Assembly: GCF_003573695.1 (NCBI RefSeq)
Contig: NC_039359.1
Coordinates: forward strand, 77,700,783 to 77,764,782
Direction of reading: 5' to 3'
DNA length: 64,000 nt
Origin: Papaver somniferum
Taxonomy: Eukaryota > Streptophyta > Magnoliopsida > Ranunculales > Papaveraceae
In this document: one piece after another, positions 1 through 11,529 of the stretch
How positions within the stretch are numbered: position 1 is the stretch's first letter
How the letters are laid out: every line of letters begins with the position of its first letter
Notes under the pieces: generated by a model
What the model saw: the letters and a program-made list of their open reading frames with translations, nothing else
Told to the model about the DNA's origin: nothing
Database searches by the model: none
Translations under genes and position numbers: made by a program

Positions 1-577
1 TGGAGTATCGACACACGTAGTTTTGAATGGTCAGCAAGGCTTCAACAGTAAACCAGCGCACCGTATTTATTCATGGCCACTTATGTTATTGAGTAGTAGA
101 CTTCATTAAGCTACGGATATATACAGTAAATTTGAAAAAACATCTTCGATCATTAATTTGAAAAATAGCAACATCTACCCACTCATGCTAATGACATGCC
201 CTTAGACGTACGTACTCTTAAGTGCTATCTAATAAATTGTCAGTACTGAAATGGTGTTAAACTCCAAATTCAACATCTCCAAATGTTTTATTGGGTGGGA
301 ATTTTTTCCAAGTTTTTGGATTTTCAATGGAAAAATATGTTGTTGTACAGCCAAACCAATAGCGTGGAAGTGAAAAGTGAAAACAATATGCTAACAGTAC
401 TGTTTTAACTATATGATGGATAAGTGTCATATACTTTTTAGTACATAGGTTTGCTCGAATGAGTCCAGGACTCGAGACCTCAGTCACCCAAAACAATATT
501 TTAGTTCTTAGTACTTACCAAAAGTACTTGAATCCTTAATCACCGATTCAAATTTCATAGTTAACCAGCTGCCTCTT
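1..577. other. Upstream flank of GDSL gene 1, no gene seen
   Basis: AT-rich non-coding sequence. Positions about 245-285 match the region near 10993-11030 upstream of the second GDSL gene, so the duplicated block reaches at least this far. The stretch about 290-500 has no counterpart upstream of gene 2, so it was either inserted here or lost there. No convincing coding frame is present. Confidence 0.5.
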
Positions 578-925
578 TGGGGCCGGTCTGGCTACAAATG
601 ATATTACACTACCCCTAAATATATATGATTGACAACTTTTGAGATGACATTACAGTCCACACACACCAATAATCTATCTACTATAATGCATCAAGGACTT
701 CTTCACGTGGAGGTCCCCTTAAGAGTTAAATGTCGATTAAAGCATATATTTGTTGGCTTCTAGTCTTACTCTTCATATCATCACAAGTTCACAGTAGAAG
801 TCTCACTTCAAGAGATGAATAGAACAATGGTGGTGACTTGTGAACTTGATTTCCTTGTAGTAGTACTAGTGTTACTTTTCACTTATCACATATGGGACAG
901 TTTTAGAAAATTTCTATATAAGGGA
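578..925 (+). promoter_or_regulatory. Promoter of GDSL gene 1 (G-box, TATA box)
   Basis: A CACGTG G-box lies at 704-709 and a TATA element (CTATATAAGG) at 914-923, about 100 bp before the ATG at 1024. The same two elements in the same order lie before the second copy at 11270-11275 and 11461-11468, and the sequence around them is conserved (for example GGGGCCGGTCTGGCTAC near 580 and 11143). G-boxes bind bHLH and bZIP factors in plants. Any specific regulation here is inference. Confidence 0.6.
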
Positions 926-2127
926 TCCACATTGTTGCCGATGATAATTAAAAAGAAAAAAAGAAAAAAAGATCCACATTGTTCGATTCTAATAAGTTTA
1001 ATTAATAGTAAGCGCATTAGGCAATGGCAACCCAATATAGTCTACTATTATGTGTTCTTAACATACTTGTATTTTTGGTTCCGGAGATCACGGGAACAAA
1101 TAAAATTCCTGGTATTATTGGATTTGGAGACTCTACGGTTGATGCAGGAAACAACAATCAAATTCCAACCTTGGCAAAAGGTAATTTTCTACCATACGGA
1201 CAAGATTTCGGAGGTGGAAAACCCACTGGAAGGTTTTGCAATGGTCGGTTGGCAACTGATTTCTTGTCAGATATGTTAGGGATTAAACATTCGATACCGG
1301 CATATCTGGATCCAGATTTTGGTATTGAAGATTTTGCTACCGGAGTTGCATTTGCTTCAGCTGGAACTGGTTATGATGTTGCTACGTCGAAAGTGTTAGT
1401 AAGTTCATCAACTCAGTCCACTCTCGCATAAATACATATTCGACTGTTCTTATCATATTACCTGTCTGTTTTGACCGCAGGATGTGATACCCCTAGCAAA
1501 AGAATTGGAATACTTCAAAGAGTACCTGAAGAAGTTAACATCCTTGTTTGGAAAGGATAGCGCAGTAGAGACTGCAAGAGAATCATTGTACTTTATCAGC
1601 ATTGGAACGAACGATTTCATCGTGAATTACTTCACTGTCCCAGGACGTTCATTTCAATTTACGGTAGCGGAATACGAGAATTTTCTCCTTGGTATTGCTA
1701 GAAATTTCCTTATCGAACTTTACAGTCTGGGTGCTAGAAAAATAGGATTAGTCGGGCTTCCTCCTAGTGGTTACCTACCAATAGCAAAAACTGAGAATCA
1801 CGTTTCAGGGAGACCGAATTTGGAAGAGTTAAATGAAGCTAGTAAAGAATTCAATGTTAAGTTACAAAATTTGGTAGTGAGCTTGAGTAAAGAGCTTGAG
1901 GGGATCAAATTGGTGTACGCAGATATCTACGGTCCTATTCTACATATCATTCTGAATCCAAATTTATATGGTAAATTCTGGTTTTTGATGTTTCAGCTAA
2001 ACTGTGAACTATTTAGAGTAAACGTGGTCACGGAGCAAATAATTTAGAGCACTGGTTGTTCTTGTAGAGCTAACTTCTTTGTTTTTTCTCGTTTGTGAAC
2101 TGTGCATGGGTGCCATAAAGGATTTGA

Positions 2128-2132
2128 GAATG
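2128..2132. repeat. Target-site duplication GAATG, left copy
   Basis: GAATG at 2128-2132 is repeated at 8001-8005 on the other side of the Ty3/gypsy element. Removing the element and one copy restores the GDSL reading frame, which supports these exact borders. Confidence 0.92.
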
Positions 2133-2427
2133 TAATGTGGAACAAGGTAAAAGAAAGCAATACTAGATTGCTATAAGCAAGAAGAGAAGAGAATTCAAAC
2201 ATGAAGAGAAAAATAAGTTTTGTGTTTAATAATTTGATTGAGTAAAAGATAGCTCTTACAAGACTTAATCTAGCCTTTATATAGGCTTGAAGAATAACTA
2301 AACTAGGAAACAGAAAACTAAAAGGAAATCTAAAAGAATCCTAAAAATAAGAAAGACTGAAACTAGGAAACCATGGAAGCCAAACCTCTAAGCGGAATCT
2401 TCTGGAATTGTAGTATGCCCTGCATCA
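2133..2427 (-). repeat. 3' LTR of the Ty3/gypsy element
   Basis: 295 bp, about 97% identical by eye to 7706-8000. On the minus strand it starts TGATGCAGAGC and ends CCACATTA. A TATA motif (TATATAAAG on the minus strand) lies at about 2274-2284. Confidence 0.93.
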
Positions 2428-2438
2428 GTCCCCCTTCT
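2428..2438 (-). other. Polypurine tract of the Ty3/gypsy element
   Basis: The minus strand reads AGAAGGGGGAC directly before the 3' LTR start TGATGC, the expected plus-strand priming site. Confidence 0.85.
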
Positions 2439-4970
2439 AGAGCAAAGCTCGTCCTCGAGTTGTCCAAACAAACCAGAAGTTCATTGTCACCATGAAACGT
2501 AAAAATCTCTTGAACATTAAATGTGTTGGAGATATTCCAATCATTTGGTAGATCAATAACATAAGCATTATCATTGATCTTCTTTAAAACATTGAAAGGA
2601 CCATATTTCTTCATCTTGGTTTTGTTATAAGTACCCACTGGAAATCTCTCTTTTCTTAGATGTATCATCACGAGCTCCCCTTCCTTGAAGGTTTTAAACC
2701 TCTTGTGTTTATCAGCATCCTCTTTATATTTAGAATTGGACTTCTCCAGTTTAGATTTTACTTCATTATGTAATTCAGTTTCTTTGTCTACAAAAGAGTC
2801 GGTTGCAGTGTTTGTACTCTGTGTGGTGGGTAAGGCTACCAAATCAAGAGTATGATTAGGTACTTTAGAGTACACAATCTCAAATGGAGTTTTCTCAGTA
2901 GAACGATTCACAAAAGTGTTGAAAGCGAATTCCATATGTGGCAATAACACATCCCACTGCTTACTATTATCCAGGCACTTAGCTCTAATCAAATTCCCAA
3001 GTGATCTATTAACAGCCTCAGTCTGTCCATCAGTTTGCGGATGTGAAGTTGTGCTGAATTGTAGAACTGTGCCTAAGCGCATCCATAAACTTTTCCAGAA
3101 ATAACTCAAAAATTTGGTATCTCTGTCAGAAGTGATAGACTTTGGAACCCCATGCAATCTTACTACTTATTTAAAGAACAAAGAAGAAACATTAGAAGCG
3201 TCAGTTGATTTCTTACAAGCCACGAAGTGAGCCATTTTAGAGTAACGATAAACTACGACCATAACAGAATCATTACCTCTAGCAGTACGAGGTAAACCAA
3301 GTATAAAATCCATACTTATATCAACCCAAGGTGCATCAGGAACTCGTAAAGGAGTATACAACCCGATATTTTGAATTGTACCCTTTGCTCTCTGACAGAC
3401 CATGCATTTTTGTACGAACTTTTGTACATCACGTTTTAAAGATGACCAGAAATATCTTTCTTCAATCAGGGAAATGGTTTTATCTCTTCCAAAATGACCA
3501 CCAAGACCACTGCCATGTAATTCTCGCATAAGATGTAAACGCAAAGACCCTTGAGGAATACATAATCGATTCCCTTTAAAAAGAAAACCTTCTTGTATAA
3601 GAAAATCATCAACCCCATGAGTTTGAGAACTGCATTGATCCCGTAGTTTTCCAAAATCTTCATCTTCTGGATAAATGTCTTTGATATAGTCAAATACATA
3701 ACTCTCATTACGAATTGTAGTTAATAGATGACTTATTCTACTTAAGGCATCAACAACTTGATTCAATTTGCCACTTTTATGTCTCACGGAGAAAGTTTAC
3801 CTGTTGAGTGTGGAAAGCCATCGATCATGCTTTCTGTTAACTTTAGCAGAAGTATTCAAAAACTTCAAAGCATGGTTGTAAGTGTTGACAACAAATTCCC
3901 TATGTATAAGATAAGTATGCCACTTCTTAATAGATTGAACAAGAGCCAATAACTCTAATTCATATGTAGACCATTTCTTTTGTGCATCTGAATTCTTCTC
4001 ATTGTAATATGCAATTGGATGACCCTCCTGTGATAATACTGCACCAATACCAACAACAGATGCATCATAATCTATTTCAAAAGGCTTGTTGAAATTCGGA
4101 AGTGCAAGAATTGGTGCCGTAAAAAGCTTTTTTTTAAGAAGAATAAAGCTTTTATCCATTGCTTCCGTCCACTCAAACTTCTCCTTCTTGAGACAGTCAG
4201 TCAAAGGTGCAGAAATAGAGCTAAAGTTCTTCAAAAATCTTCGATGGAAAGAAGCCAAACCATGAAAACTACGAACATCACGAATAGAAGTAGGAACTGG
4301 CCAATCTTCAATTGCTTGAACTTTAGAAGGATCGACATGAATACCATCAGTAGAAATCACATATCCCAAAAATGTTACTGAAGAAGCCATGGAGGTACAC
4401 TTCTTCAAATTAACATATAAAGAGTTGTCAGCAAGAACTTGAAACACTTGTGAAAGATGTTGGAGGTGTTCTGGCTCACTGCGACTAAAAATTAGTATGT
4501 CATCAAAATAGACAATAACAAATTTACTGAGAAAGGGTTGGAGAACCTGATTCATTAGTCGCATAAAAGTACTAGGTGCATTAGATAACCCAAATGGCAT
4601 GACCAGCCATTCATATAAACCTTCACGTGTCTTGAATGCTGTTTTCCACTCATCTCCACCTCGAATGCGTATTTGGTGGTAACCACTGCGTAAATCCAAC
4701 TTAGTAAAAATAATAGAGCCCGACAGTAAATCAATCATATCATCAATACGCGGGATCGGAAATCTATAAGGAATGGTGATGCGATTTAATACTCTGCAAT
4801 CGATACACATCCTCCATCCATTGTCTTTTTTACTAACCAAGAAGGCAGGACTGGCACAAGGACTGTTGCTAGGTCGTATCAAACCCTTTGTAAGCAAATC
4901 ATTTACCTGTCCCTGTAATATCTCATGCTCAGCAGGACTCAAGCGATAGTGTGCTTGGTTTGGTAAAGAG

Positions 4971-4978
4971 GCTCCAGG
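4971..4978. repeat. 8 bp target-site duplication GCTCCAGG
   Basis: GCTCCAGG at 4971-4978 recurs at 5500-5507, flanking the MITE. Joining the flanks restores the pol frame across the site. Confidence 0.92.
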
Positions 4979-5499
4979 TAGAGCTGTCAAACGGGCAATC
5001 TAGGGTCAACCCGACCCTAGCTTGACAAGCCATGTACGGGTTAGGGTCATCCCTAGCCCTAGTACTATTCATGTACAAGCCAAAAACCCCAACCCTATCC
5101 CTAGACGGGTTGCGGGTTGGCTTGTTAAATGGGGTGGTTGAAACTAAAATCACTTAAATGTATAAAAATTTTAGTGGGCAGAGGGATCACTACTCCGTAA
5201 TCCTAAATCAAATGAAATTTGGATTGTATTAAATCATTTAAGGAAATATGAACTTTGATTTCTAGCACAACACCCTAAAATTCTTAAATTAGTAACTTAA
5301 AATTCCTAAATTAGTAACTCACATGAAATTGACGGGTTGACGGGTAACCCGCGGGTTGACCTTAACCCGAATTGTTTTTACTAGGGATAGATATGACAAC
5401 CCTAACCCGGCTTGTTTATACAACAAGCCAAGCCGAGCCGGGTTAAAACAAGCCAAGCTAGGTCCAACCCGCGGGCCGGGTTAGAAATTGACAGCTCTA
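4979..5499. mobile_element. hAT-type MITE inside the retrotransposon
   Basis: 521 bp with terminal inverted repeats TAGAGCTGTCAA and TTGACAGCTCTA and an 8 bp target duplication, both typical of the hAT superfamily. It has no transposase gene. The interior is rich in partly palindromic words such as GGGTTGACGGG and AACCCGCGGGTT, common in plant hAT MITEs. It was mobilised by a transposase encoded elsewhere, after the host retrotransposon had landed. Confidence 0.93.
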
Positions 5500-6086
5500 G
5501 CTCCAGGAATAAAATCGATGCAGTGTTGAATATTCCGTAAAGGAGGTAATGCAGTTGGTAGTTCATCTGGGAATAAAACATTATATTGAAATAATAAGGG
5601 CTTCACCTTTGCAGGCAACTCAATCATAGGCTTAGAATCTTCATGGGAATGTAAAGAATGTTGTGGGTGTAAAGAACGAATAACAGTGGCTACGACGGCA
5701 TCAGTCTGCGGACAAGAGTTTGAAGTGGAATTGGATGGACGAAGAACCTTGGTTTTCCCATTATGAACAAAAGTGTAAGTATTCTCGAATCCATTGTGAA
5801 CCGCGTGAAGATCGTATTGCCAAGGTCTGCCAAGAAGAAGATGGGTTGCCGTCATATTAATGACATCACATAGAACTGTGTCTTCATAACCCTCAAAAGA
5901 GAATGACACATATCACTGAAGGGTAATCTTCTGTGTGCTAGAGGAATTAACCCATCCTACAGTGTAAGGTTCTGGATGAGAAGTTACTGGTAGTTCAAGC
6001 TTCTTAACTACGTGATCAGCAATATAATTATCCACACTGCCACTATCAATTATCATCTTGCAGATTTTACCCCCAATATAACATCT

Positions 6087-7544
6087 TTATTTAAAAATAT
6101 TGTGTCTCTGAGACTTGCATTGTTGAGTAAGAAATAATGGACGAATCATCCCAACAAACTCGTCGTTATCACCAGGTGAGTCTTCATCTTCGAACTCATT
6201 AAGCGCACCAGTGACTTCATTAATGAACTGAGGTTCACCAATCAAAGCATTGAATTTCCGACAATCACTAGAAGTGTGCCCTGATTGCTGACATTTATTG
6301 CACTTATCTCCACGAAATTTTGTATAAGCATTATTAGCTCGCTGTTGCGGTGGAAATTGTTGTTGCCTGTTATGAAACCGATTCCCTGTAGTAGGAGGAG
6401 TTGGTTGCAGAGAGTGAGACTGTTGACCCGGCTGAAGATCAACTGGATTGGATAAGATAGGTGTAGCCAGAGGTGGAGTATAAGGCACAATATGGCTAGG
6501 TTGTCGATGTGAATGGCCAACATCATCATAAGGAGGCCTGGGAATATTCAAAACAGTATCTGGAGAAAAGTTTTGAGATGAATTGGTACCCCTGTAAGTA
6601 TTTTGATAACGCCCTTGTCTGGATGGATAAATCCTAGAAGAACGAATAAGACGATTTTTTATCTTAATAGCTTGCTGCACAGCTTCGACCATAGTAAAAA
6701 CTGAATGAGTCATACCATTTAGTATTAATCTATTCAGTCCCTCAATGAATCTTGCAACTAACTGTTCTTCAGATTCTTTGAGTTGATTTCGTGCGACCAA
6801 ATTATAAAAATCTGACACATATTCTTCAACAGTTCGTGCCCCCTGCTGAATGTTTTGTAATTTGATGAAAAGTTGCTGCATAAAGTATCTAGGTAAGAAC
6901 TTATCCCTGATCAAAGTTTCCATACGTTTCCAAGTACGTATTTTCGGTTTGTTAGCGTTTCTACGATCATCACAGATCTTATCCCATCAAGCTGCAGCTC
7001 CTCCTTTGAGTTTGTATGTCACAAGTTTAACCTTAGAATCTTCAGGGACCTCCATGAATTCGAAAGAAGCTTCTACCTTAAAGAACCAATCAGTTAGTTC
7101 TTCAATACGAAAATTTCCAGAGAAGTTGGGAATATCAGCTTTTAGTTTATATTCTGGTAAAGAACTGTAAGGGTTGTGACCAGTTTTTAAACGTCGTTCT
7201 TCAATCCAATTCTTCTCTAGATCGTTATCACGTTCATCTTCATCATCACTGTGAAGTGCAGGAGAAACTATCTTCTTCTTTAAATGACCTATGAAACCTT
7301 CATACGGTTTCTTAATGTTTAAAGTACGCAATACATCTTCAGGTACTTCATCATTCTGTAAAAACTGAAGTATATCTTCTTTAGTTTTTCCTTCTAAGTC
7401 TACAAGCTCAGGCATATCCAAATCTAGATTTATATGTTTTGCAACCTTCAAAAGTTGATTCTGCATGGTTTCAAGCTTGGTATCTCTTAACCCTAATTTG
7501 TCCTCCATGGACTTCTCAAGAGCTTCAGTAATGTTTTTTGCCAA
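6087..7544 (-). pseudogene. Ty3/gypsy gag remnant
   Basis: Minus-strand frames 7544-6987 and 6923-6087 form one gag, broken by a TGA at about 6984-6986 in the place of the usual Trp after GGAAA (TGG to TGA). The central part matches the retrotransposon gag domain (FIEGLN region). The C-terminal part has a CCHC zinc knuckle (CNKCQQSGHTSSDC) that binds the RNA genome. A further stop lies just before the protease at 6087. Gag would form the virus-like particle; this copy is dead. Confidence 0.9.
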
Positions 7545-7690
7545 AATCTCGGTATGAGATTTGATGAGAGCTTCGATTGCTGCTAGAGTAACTGGTTGAG
7601 CAGTCTTTTTTTTTTTTTTTTTGTATACGAAAAGGAACTAAAATAAAAGGACTGAAAGGATCAAGTTATAGGATGAAAACCTAAAACTAA

Positions 7691-7703
7691 GCGGTTGATA
7701 CCA
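7691..7703 (-). other. Primer-binding site of the Ty3/gypsy element
   Basis: The minus strand reads TGGTATCAACCGC two bases inside the 5' LTR end. TGGTATCA complements the 3' end of plant initiator tRNA-Met. Confidence 0.82.
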
Positions 7704-7705
7704 AC

Positions 7706-8000
7706 TAATGTGGAATAAGGTAAAAGAACGCAATACTAGATTGCTATAAGCAAGAAGAGAAGAGAATTCAAGCAAGAAGAGAAAAATAAGTTTTTTGTTT
7801 AATAATTTGATTGAGTAAAAGATAACTCTTACAAGACTTAATCTAGCCTTTATATAGGCTTGAAGAATAACTAAACTAGGAAACAGAAAACTAAAAGGAA
7901 ATCTAAAAGAATCCTAAAAATAAGAAAGACTGAAACTAGGAAACCATGGAAGCCAAACTTCTAAGCGGAATCTTCTGGAATTGTAGTATGCTCTGCATCA
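7706..8000 (-). repeat. 5' LTR of the Ty3/gypsy element
   Basis: 295 bp, the same length as the 3' LTR, ending at 8000 and followed by the GAATG duplication at 8001-8005. The element is minus strand, so this right-hand LTR is the promoter-bearing one, and it reads away from GDSL gene 2. Confidence 0.93.
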
Positions 8001-8190
8001 GAATGTGGAGGAAGGATGTTGCGCAACAGGAACATTTGAGCTTGGGATTTTATGCAAAGCGGGAAATGTTATATCTTGCCCCGACCCGAGCAAATACGTA
8101 TTTTGGGATGCAGTACACCCAAGTGAAAAGGTGTATGGCATAGTAGCTAATATACTGATGGATACGCTCATCTCTCATCTTGTTAATTAA

Positions 8191-11139
8191 TTAGGTAACA
8201 GTGGAGTCAGGGAAGAAAATGTTAAAGAAACAAATCACATCCGCATATATATAAACATGATTATCCGTGTAATTATAAAGGATTTAAGAACAAAACAACA
8301 AGAAAACCATATATATATATATGTTGGGTGTAATAATCAAAAAACAAGAAAAAATCAAATAAGCAAAAGTTATTGATACTTAGCTCTTTATAATGGAATT
8401 TACCGATTTGATGAAACGGACGAGTTCCTCATATCTCCGCAACAGCAACAAGGTAAAATTTTGGAAAAACAGAATGAGTCACGTGTTCAACACGTTGCCC
8501 TTAAGACGTTAGTGCCCGGCTACACTCAAGAGTGATGCTATAGCCCTCACAGGACGAATATCTGCAGGATAAAACACCACACCCCACTACACCTACTACT
8601 AGCATATGTAGTACATGCTTAACTTGAGCTTGGCAACTCCGAAAAAGTCATAAAGTAAAATCTCGAACACTTGAGAAAACAATATAAAATATTTTTTCTC
8701 TTAGGGGTCCCTCTAAATATAGAGCAACCCCTTTCCCATAGATTTTAGAAAAGTAGTGAATTTGTTTATATAATTAACAAATACAACTTAAGAAGTAAAA
8801 CTCTGCGATGTGGGACTAAAAGGTTTATATAGTTTCTTAAAACTACTAAAAATTGGAAACTCCACAATGTGGGACTAATAAGTTTCATTCACAAAAAAAA
8901 ACAATAAATTATAATTTTTGTTAAAACTTTAAAAGTTTATTTTTTATTAATCGTTTTCGAACGATATATATTTTTATTTTTATTTTTGAAGCATTCCAAT
9001 TTGTTAGTGTAACAATATCAATATGGGTTCCAATAAAATTTTGACTCTCCATAGCAAAATATCTGCCTCCACCCTGTCTCAACAAGTTGGTGTAATTTAG
9101 TACCCATGTCAAACTCCTCGATGGGAATATGGACGAAGACCAGTACCGGTTCTTTGCCATGTGAAAGCCGTTTGGAGTTTCCTACACCTTAATTAGGAGC
9201 AGCATTTATGTTCAAACTCCACCAGTTGCTTCAACTTCAAGAGCGTAACAGTTCGACTGATGAGCAATCTCCGAGATAGGGAAAATTTTGAACTGTTCTT
9301 TCCCTCGGAAGTTATAATTATAATTAGAGAAAATGGGCCTTAATTCTTTTACACCATTTCAATTTCATTACAAATGACAAATGGTTTGCACAACACCACT
9401 TGTAACACCATCCTATAGGTAGGTGGCTATGGCACGGTTTAGCGGTCGTTTTTAATAGGGCTTTACGTTTGAGTATATAAGTTTTCGTTTATGCCTTTAC
9501 TTTAATAGCATTCTTTCCAAGAACAAGGGCTACGGAATAAAGTATCATGCCATGGCGCCTATTGTGTTCAAAAACTAAAACGCTAAAGTATAGACTCCAG
9601 CTGAGATGGTTCGTTTCATCCAGTTTTATGGAGATAAAATGTGTAGTGTTTTGAAGTGGAAAGCAAATAGTGATTAAATGTAAAGTTGTAGTCGAGCAAG
9701 TAATGCATAAGAAGTAACATTAATGTAATAAAGAAGGTTGTTGGTAGTTAGTTAATGTCTTGGTATATCCGGTGGTTGTTGCTGATGTTTGAGAAAAGAT
9801 ACGAGATAACTGATTCTCCGTTCTCGTATGAGAGAGTACTATTATGGGTTCTGAGACGGAGAAATATCAAATATGTATTGGATTTGGCTGAAAAAAAGAA
9901 TTGTAGCAAAATGTACCCTATATAATTGGACTCTCAATACAAAATTGTTTAAAAGGATTTCTTTAACTGCTGTGATTGGTAATTGGAATGATGTTCTCGA
10001 CAGTTAGTCTCTTGGTGTTTTTCTTTTGCTCTAAGCTAGGCTTTTTACGAAGCTTTGTACTCTTGTGACGTTTTGTGACCTTGCTCTTTTCTGTTGAAAT
10101 GAATTTTTGCAAAAATAAATAAATTGGGATTATCTTTTTTATTATCAAGTTTGTTTAAGGAAATTTATAATTTGTTATTAATTTAGCATTATTGTGTGGG
10201 ATTACATTTATGGAGAAAATGGGTTGGTCTATAAATCTAGCCACCAAACCTTAGAACAACAGCGAAGCTACAGTTGGATCCAATCTCAATCACTGTTTTT
10301 CATATATCGATCTATAGTAGTAGAGCAGTCGTTCCTTTGGGTTGATATATCGTTTCTTTGTTCGGGCGTTTGTAAGTTTGTTTTTTGGTTGCTTTGGATT
10401 TGCCGTTTTTTGTTTCCGCTTTTATTCATAGGATTGAAGTACTCATCTTAAGTACCTCCCTTTTCAATAAATTTTCTCTTTTTACGGATATTAAAAATAG
10501 TAGAGCAGTCGTTGGTTTTTGTAGCGAGACCTTTGTGCAGTGCCAGGTGTTTTGATATTTTTGAGCTCCGGACACACGATGTCCTATTTAATATCAAGGG
10601 GATGCTCAAAAGGGAACGAACGCTTTCAAGAATTTATTAGAGAGTTTGTGAACAATTCATAGACCACGTTGCGGTTATCACGTCCATGAGAAAAATCATA
10701 CAACACAATTGCAACGCTGATGATTGGAATTGGAGAGCCTCTTTCTCCATGATGTCAAGTCGGGCCTCAGTTTGATTCAATCATAACTGATACTGTACGT
10801 AAATTGTTTGGTGACATAAAATCAGTAGATAGTCGGGCAAAGGTCAACTTTGTACAAGGGAAAGTTATATACAACAGCTATGGATCATGGAGGGAAAATA
10901 GTTATGTACCGTATTGAAACTATTGATATATATGCCTTTGGATATGTACCCATTAGTTCTTTAATAAAGCTCATGTCTTAGACTCCTAGCTACTGAGATG
11001 GTGTTAAATTCCAAATCTAACATCTCTGGCTCTCGAGAAGTTTGGTTTACAGACTTCCAGTATTCGACAAAAGTAGAATTCTTGATCACCTATTCACATC
11101 AGGATAGTTAACCACCTACTAACAACATTGTGCCCTTCT
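8191..11139. other. Spacer between GDSL genes, no gene recognised
   Basis: About 2.9 kb of AT-rich non-coding DNA. It holds a short (AT)n run near 8311-8322, two similar blocks around a GATGTGGGACTA-like word (about 8800-8890), and a 17-base word GTAGAGCAGTCGTT repeated at about 10319 and 10501. Positions 9060-9265 are weakly similar to 35060-35235, an unclassified dispersed repeat. A minus-strand frame at 8921-9160 matches nothing I know. Confidence 0.5.
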
Positions 11140-11468
11140 TTGGGGCCGGTCTGGCTACAAATGATGTGACATTGGCCCTAAATTTAATTAATTGAAAACG
11201 TTTGAGATAACACTTACAGTCCACACAACAATTATAATCCATCTACTAATAATACACCAAAGACTTCTTCACGTGGAGGTCCCCTGAAGAGTTAAAGCAT
11301 ATTTCTTGTCTCTTCTTCGTATCATCACAAGTTCACAGTAGGAGAAGTCTCACTTCAAGAGATGAATAGAACAATGGTGGTGACTTATGAGCTTCATTTC
11401 CTTTTAGTAGTACTAGGGCTTTTCACTTTTCAGAAATGGGACAAAGTTTTTGGAATTTCCTATATAAG
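11140..11468 (+). promoter_or_regulatory. Promoter of GDSL gene 2 (G-box, TATA box)
   Basis: A CACGTG G-box at 11270-11275 and TATATAAG at 11461-11468, the latter about 60 bp before the ATG at 11530. Both elements and much of the sequence between them are shared with gene 1. The tandem duplication therefore carried the promoter along. Confidence 0.6.
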
Positions 11469-11529
11469 GGTTCGACATCATTCATTTCTAATAGTAATAG
11501 GCTTCATTAATAGGAAGCATTAGATAATA

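Larger units (their letters stand above)
2363..6080 (-). pseudogene. Ty3/gypsy pol remnant (PR-RT-RNaseH-INT)
   Basis: Protease is recognised by an IDSG active-site motif at 6039-6050. RT lies at about 3797-4975, with conserved [12 protein letters not shown] and the catalytic YFDD. RNase H follows with FEIDYDAS. Integrase at 2363-3787 has an HHCC zinc module (HGSGLGGHFG ... CMVCQ) and the D,D,E core (MDFILGLPR, SDRDTKF, TDGQTEAVN). In-frame stops lie near 5910, between RNase H and integrase (near 3794-3796), and near 3164-3166, each replacing one sense codon in an otherwise continuous frame. A hAT MITE separates protease from RT. The protein would replicate and integrate the element; this copy cannot encode it whole. 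Confidence 0.9.
2133..8000 (-). mobile_element. Ty3/gypsy LTR retrotransposon, possibly Reina-like chromovirus
   Basis: The element is 5868 bp in reverse orientation with two 295 bp LTRs. The primer-binding site matches the 3' end of initiator tRNA-Met and a polypurine tract abuts the 3' LTR. Order on the minus strand is gag, protease, RT, RNase H, integrase, as in Ty3/gypsy. Short LTRs and small size fit the Reina-type chromoviruses, but I cannot see a clear chromodomain, so the lineage is tentative. Coding is broken by at least five in-frame stops and by a nested hAT MITE, so this copy is not autonomous. The LTRs differ at about 8 of 295 positions by eye, indicating a fairly recent insertion. 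Confidence 0.93.
1024..8190 (+). pseudogene. GDSL esterase/lipase copy 1, split by a retrotransposon
   Basis: Plant GDSL hydrolases are usually secreted esterases or lipases acting on acyl esters. Exons are 1024-1398, 1481-1970 and 2121-2132 plus 8006-8190, with GT-AG introns in the same places and phases as in copy 2. The N-terminus is a hydrophobic signal peptide. Block I (FGDSTVDAGNNN) holds the catalytic Ser, exon 2 has GTND (block III), and the last exon has FWDAVHPSE with the catalytic Asp and His. A 5.87 kb Ty3/gypsy element sits inside exon 3. Without it (one GAATG kept) the frame is open for 353 residues, with no other lesion seen. With it, translation from exon 3 stops at 2174-2176 after about 306 residues, losing the Asp-His pair. 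An active product from this allele is therefore unlikely, unless the whole element were removed from the transcript. Confidence 0.9.

Noticed and set aside
815..1279. 154-codon frame upstream of and overlapping GDSL exon 1
   Set aside because: It is in a different frame from the conserved GDSL motifs and runs through the promoter and TATA box.
8921..9160. 79-codon minus-strand frame in the GDSL spacer
   Set aside because: It resembles no family I know, and part of it is a dispersed repeat.
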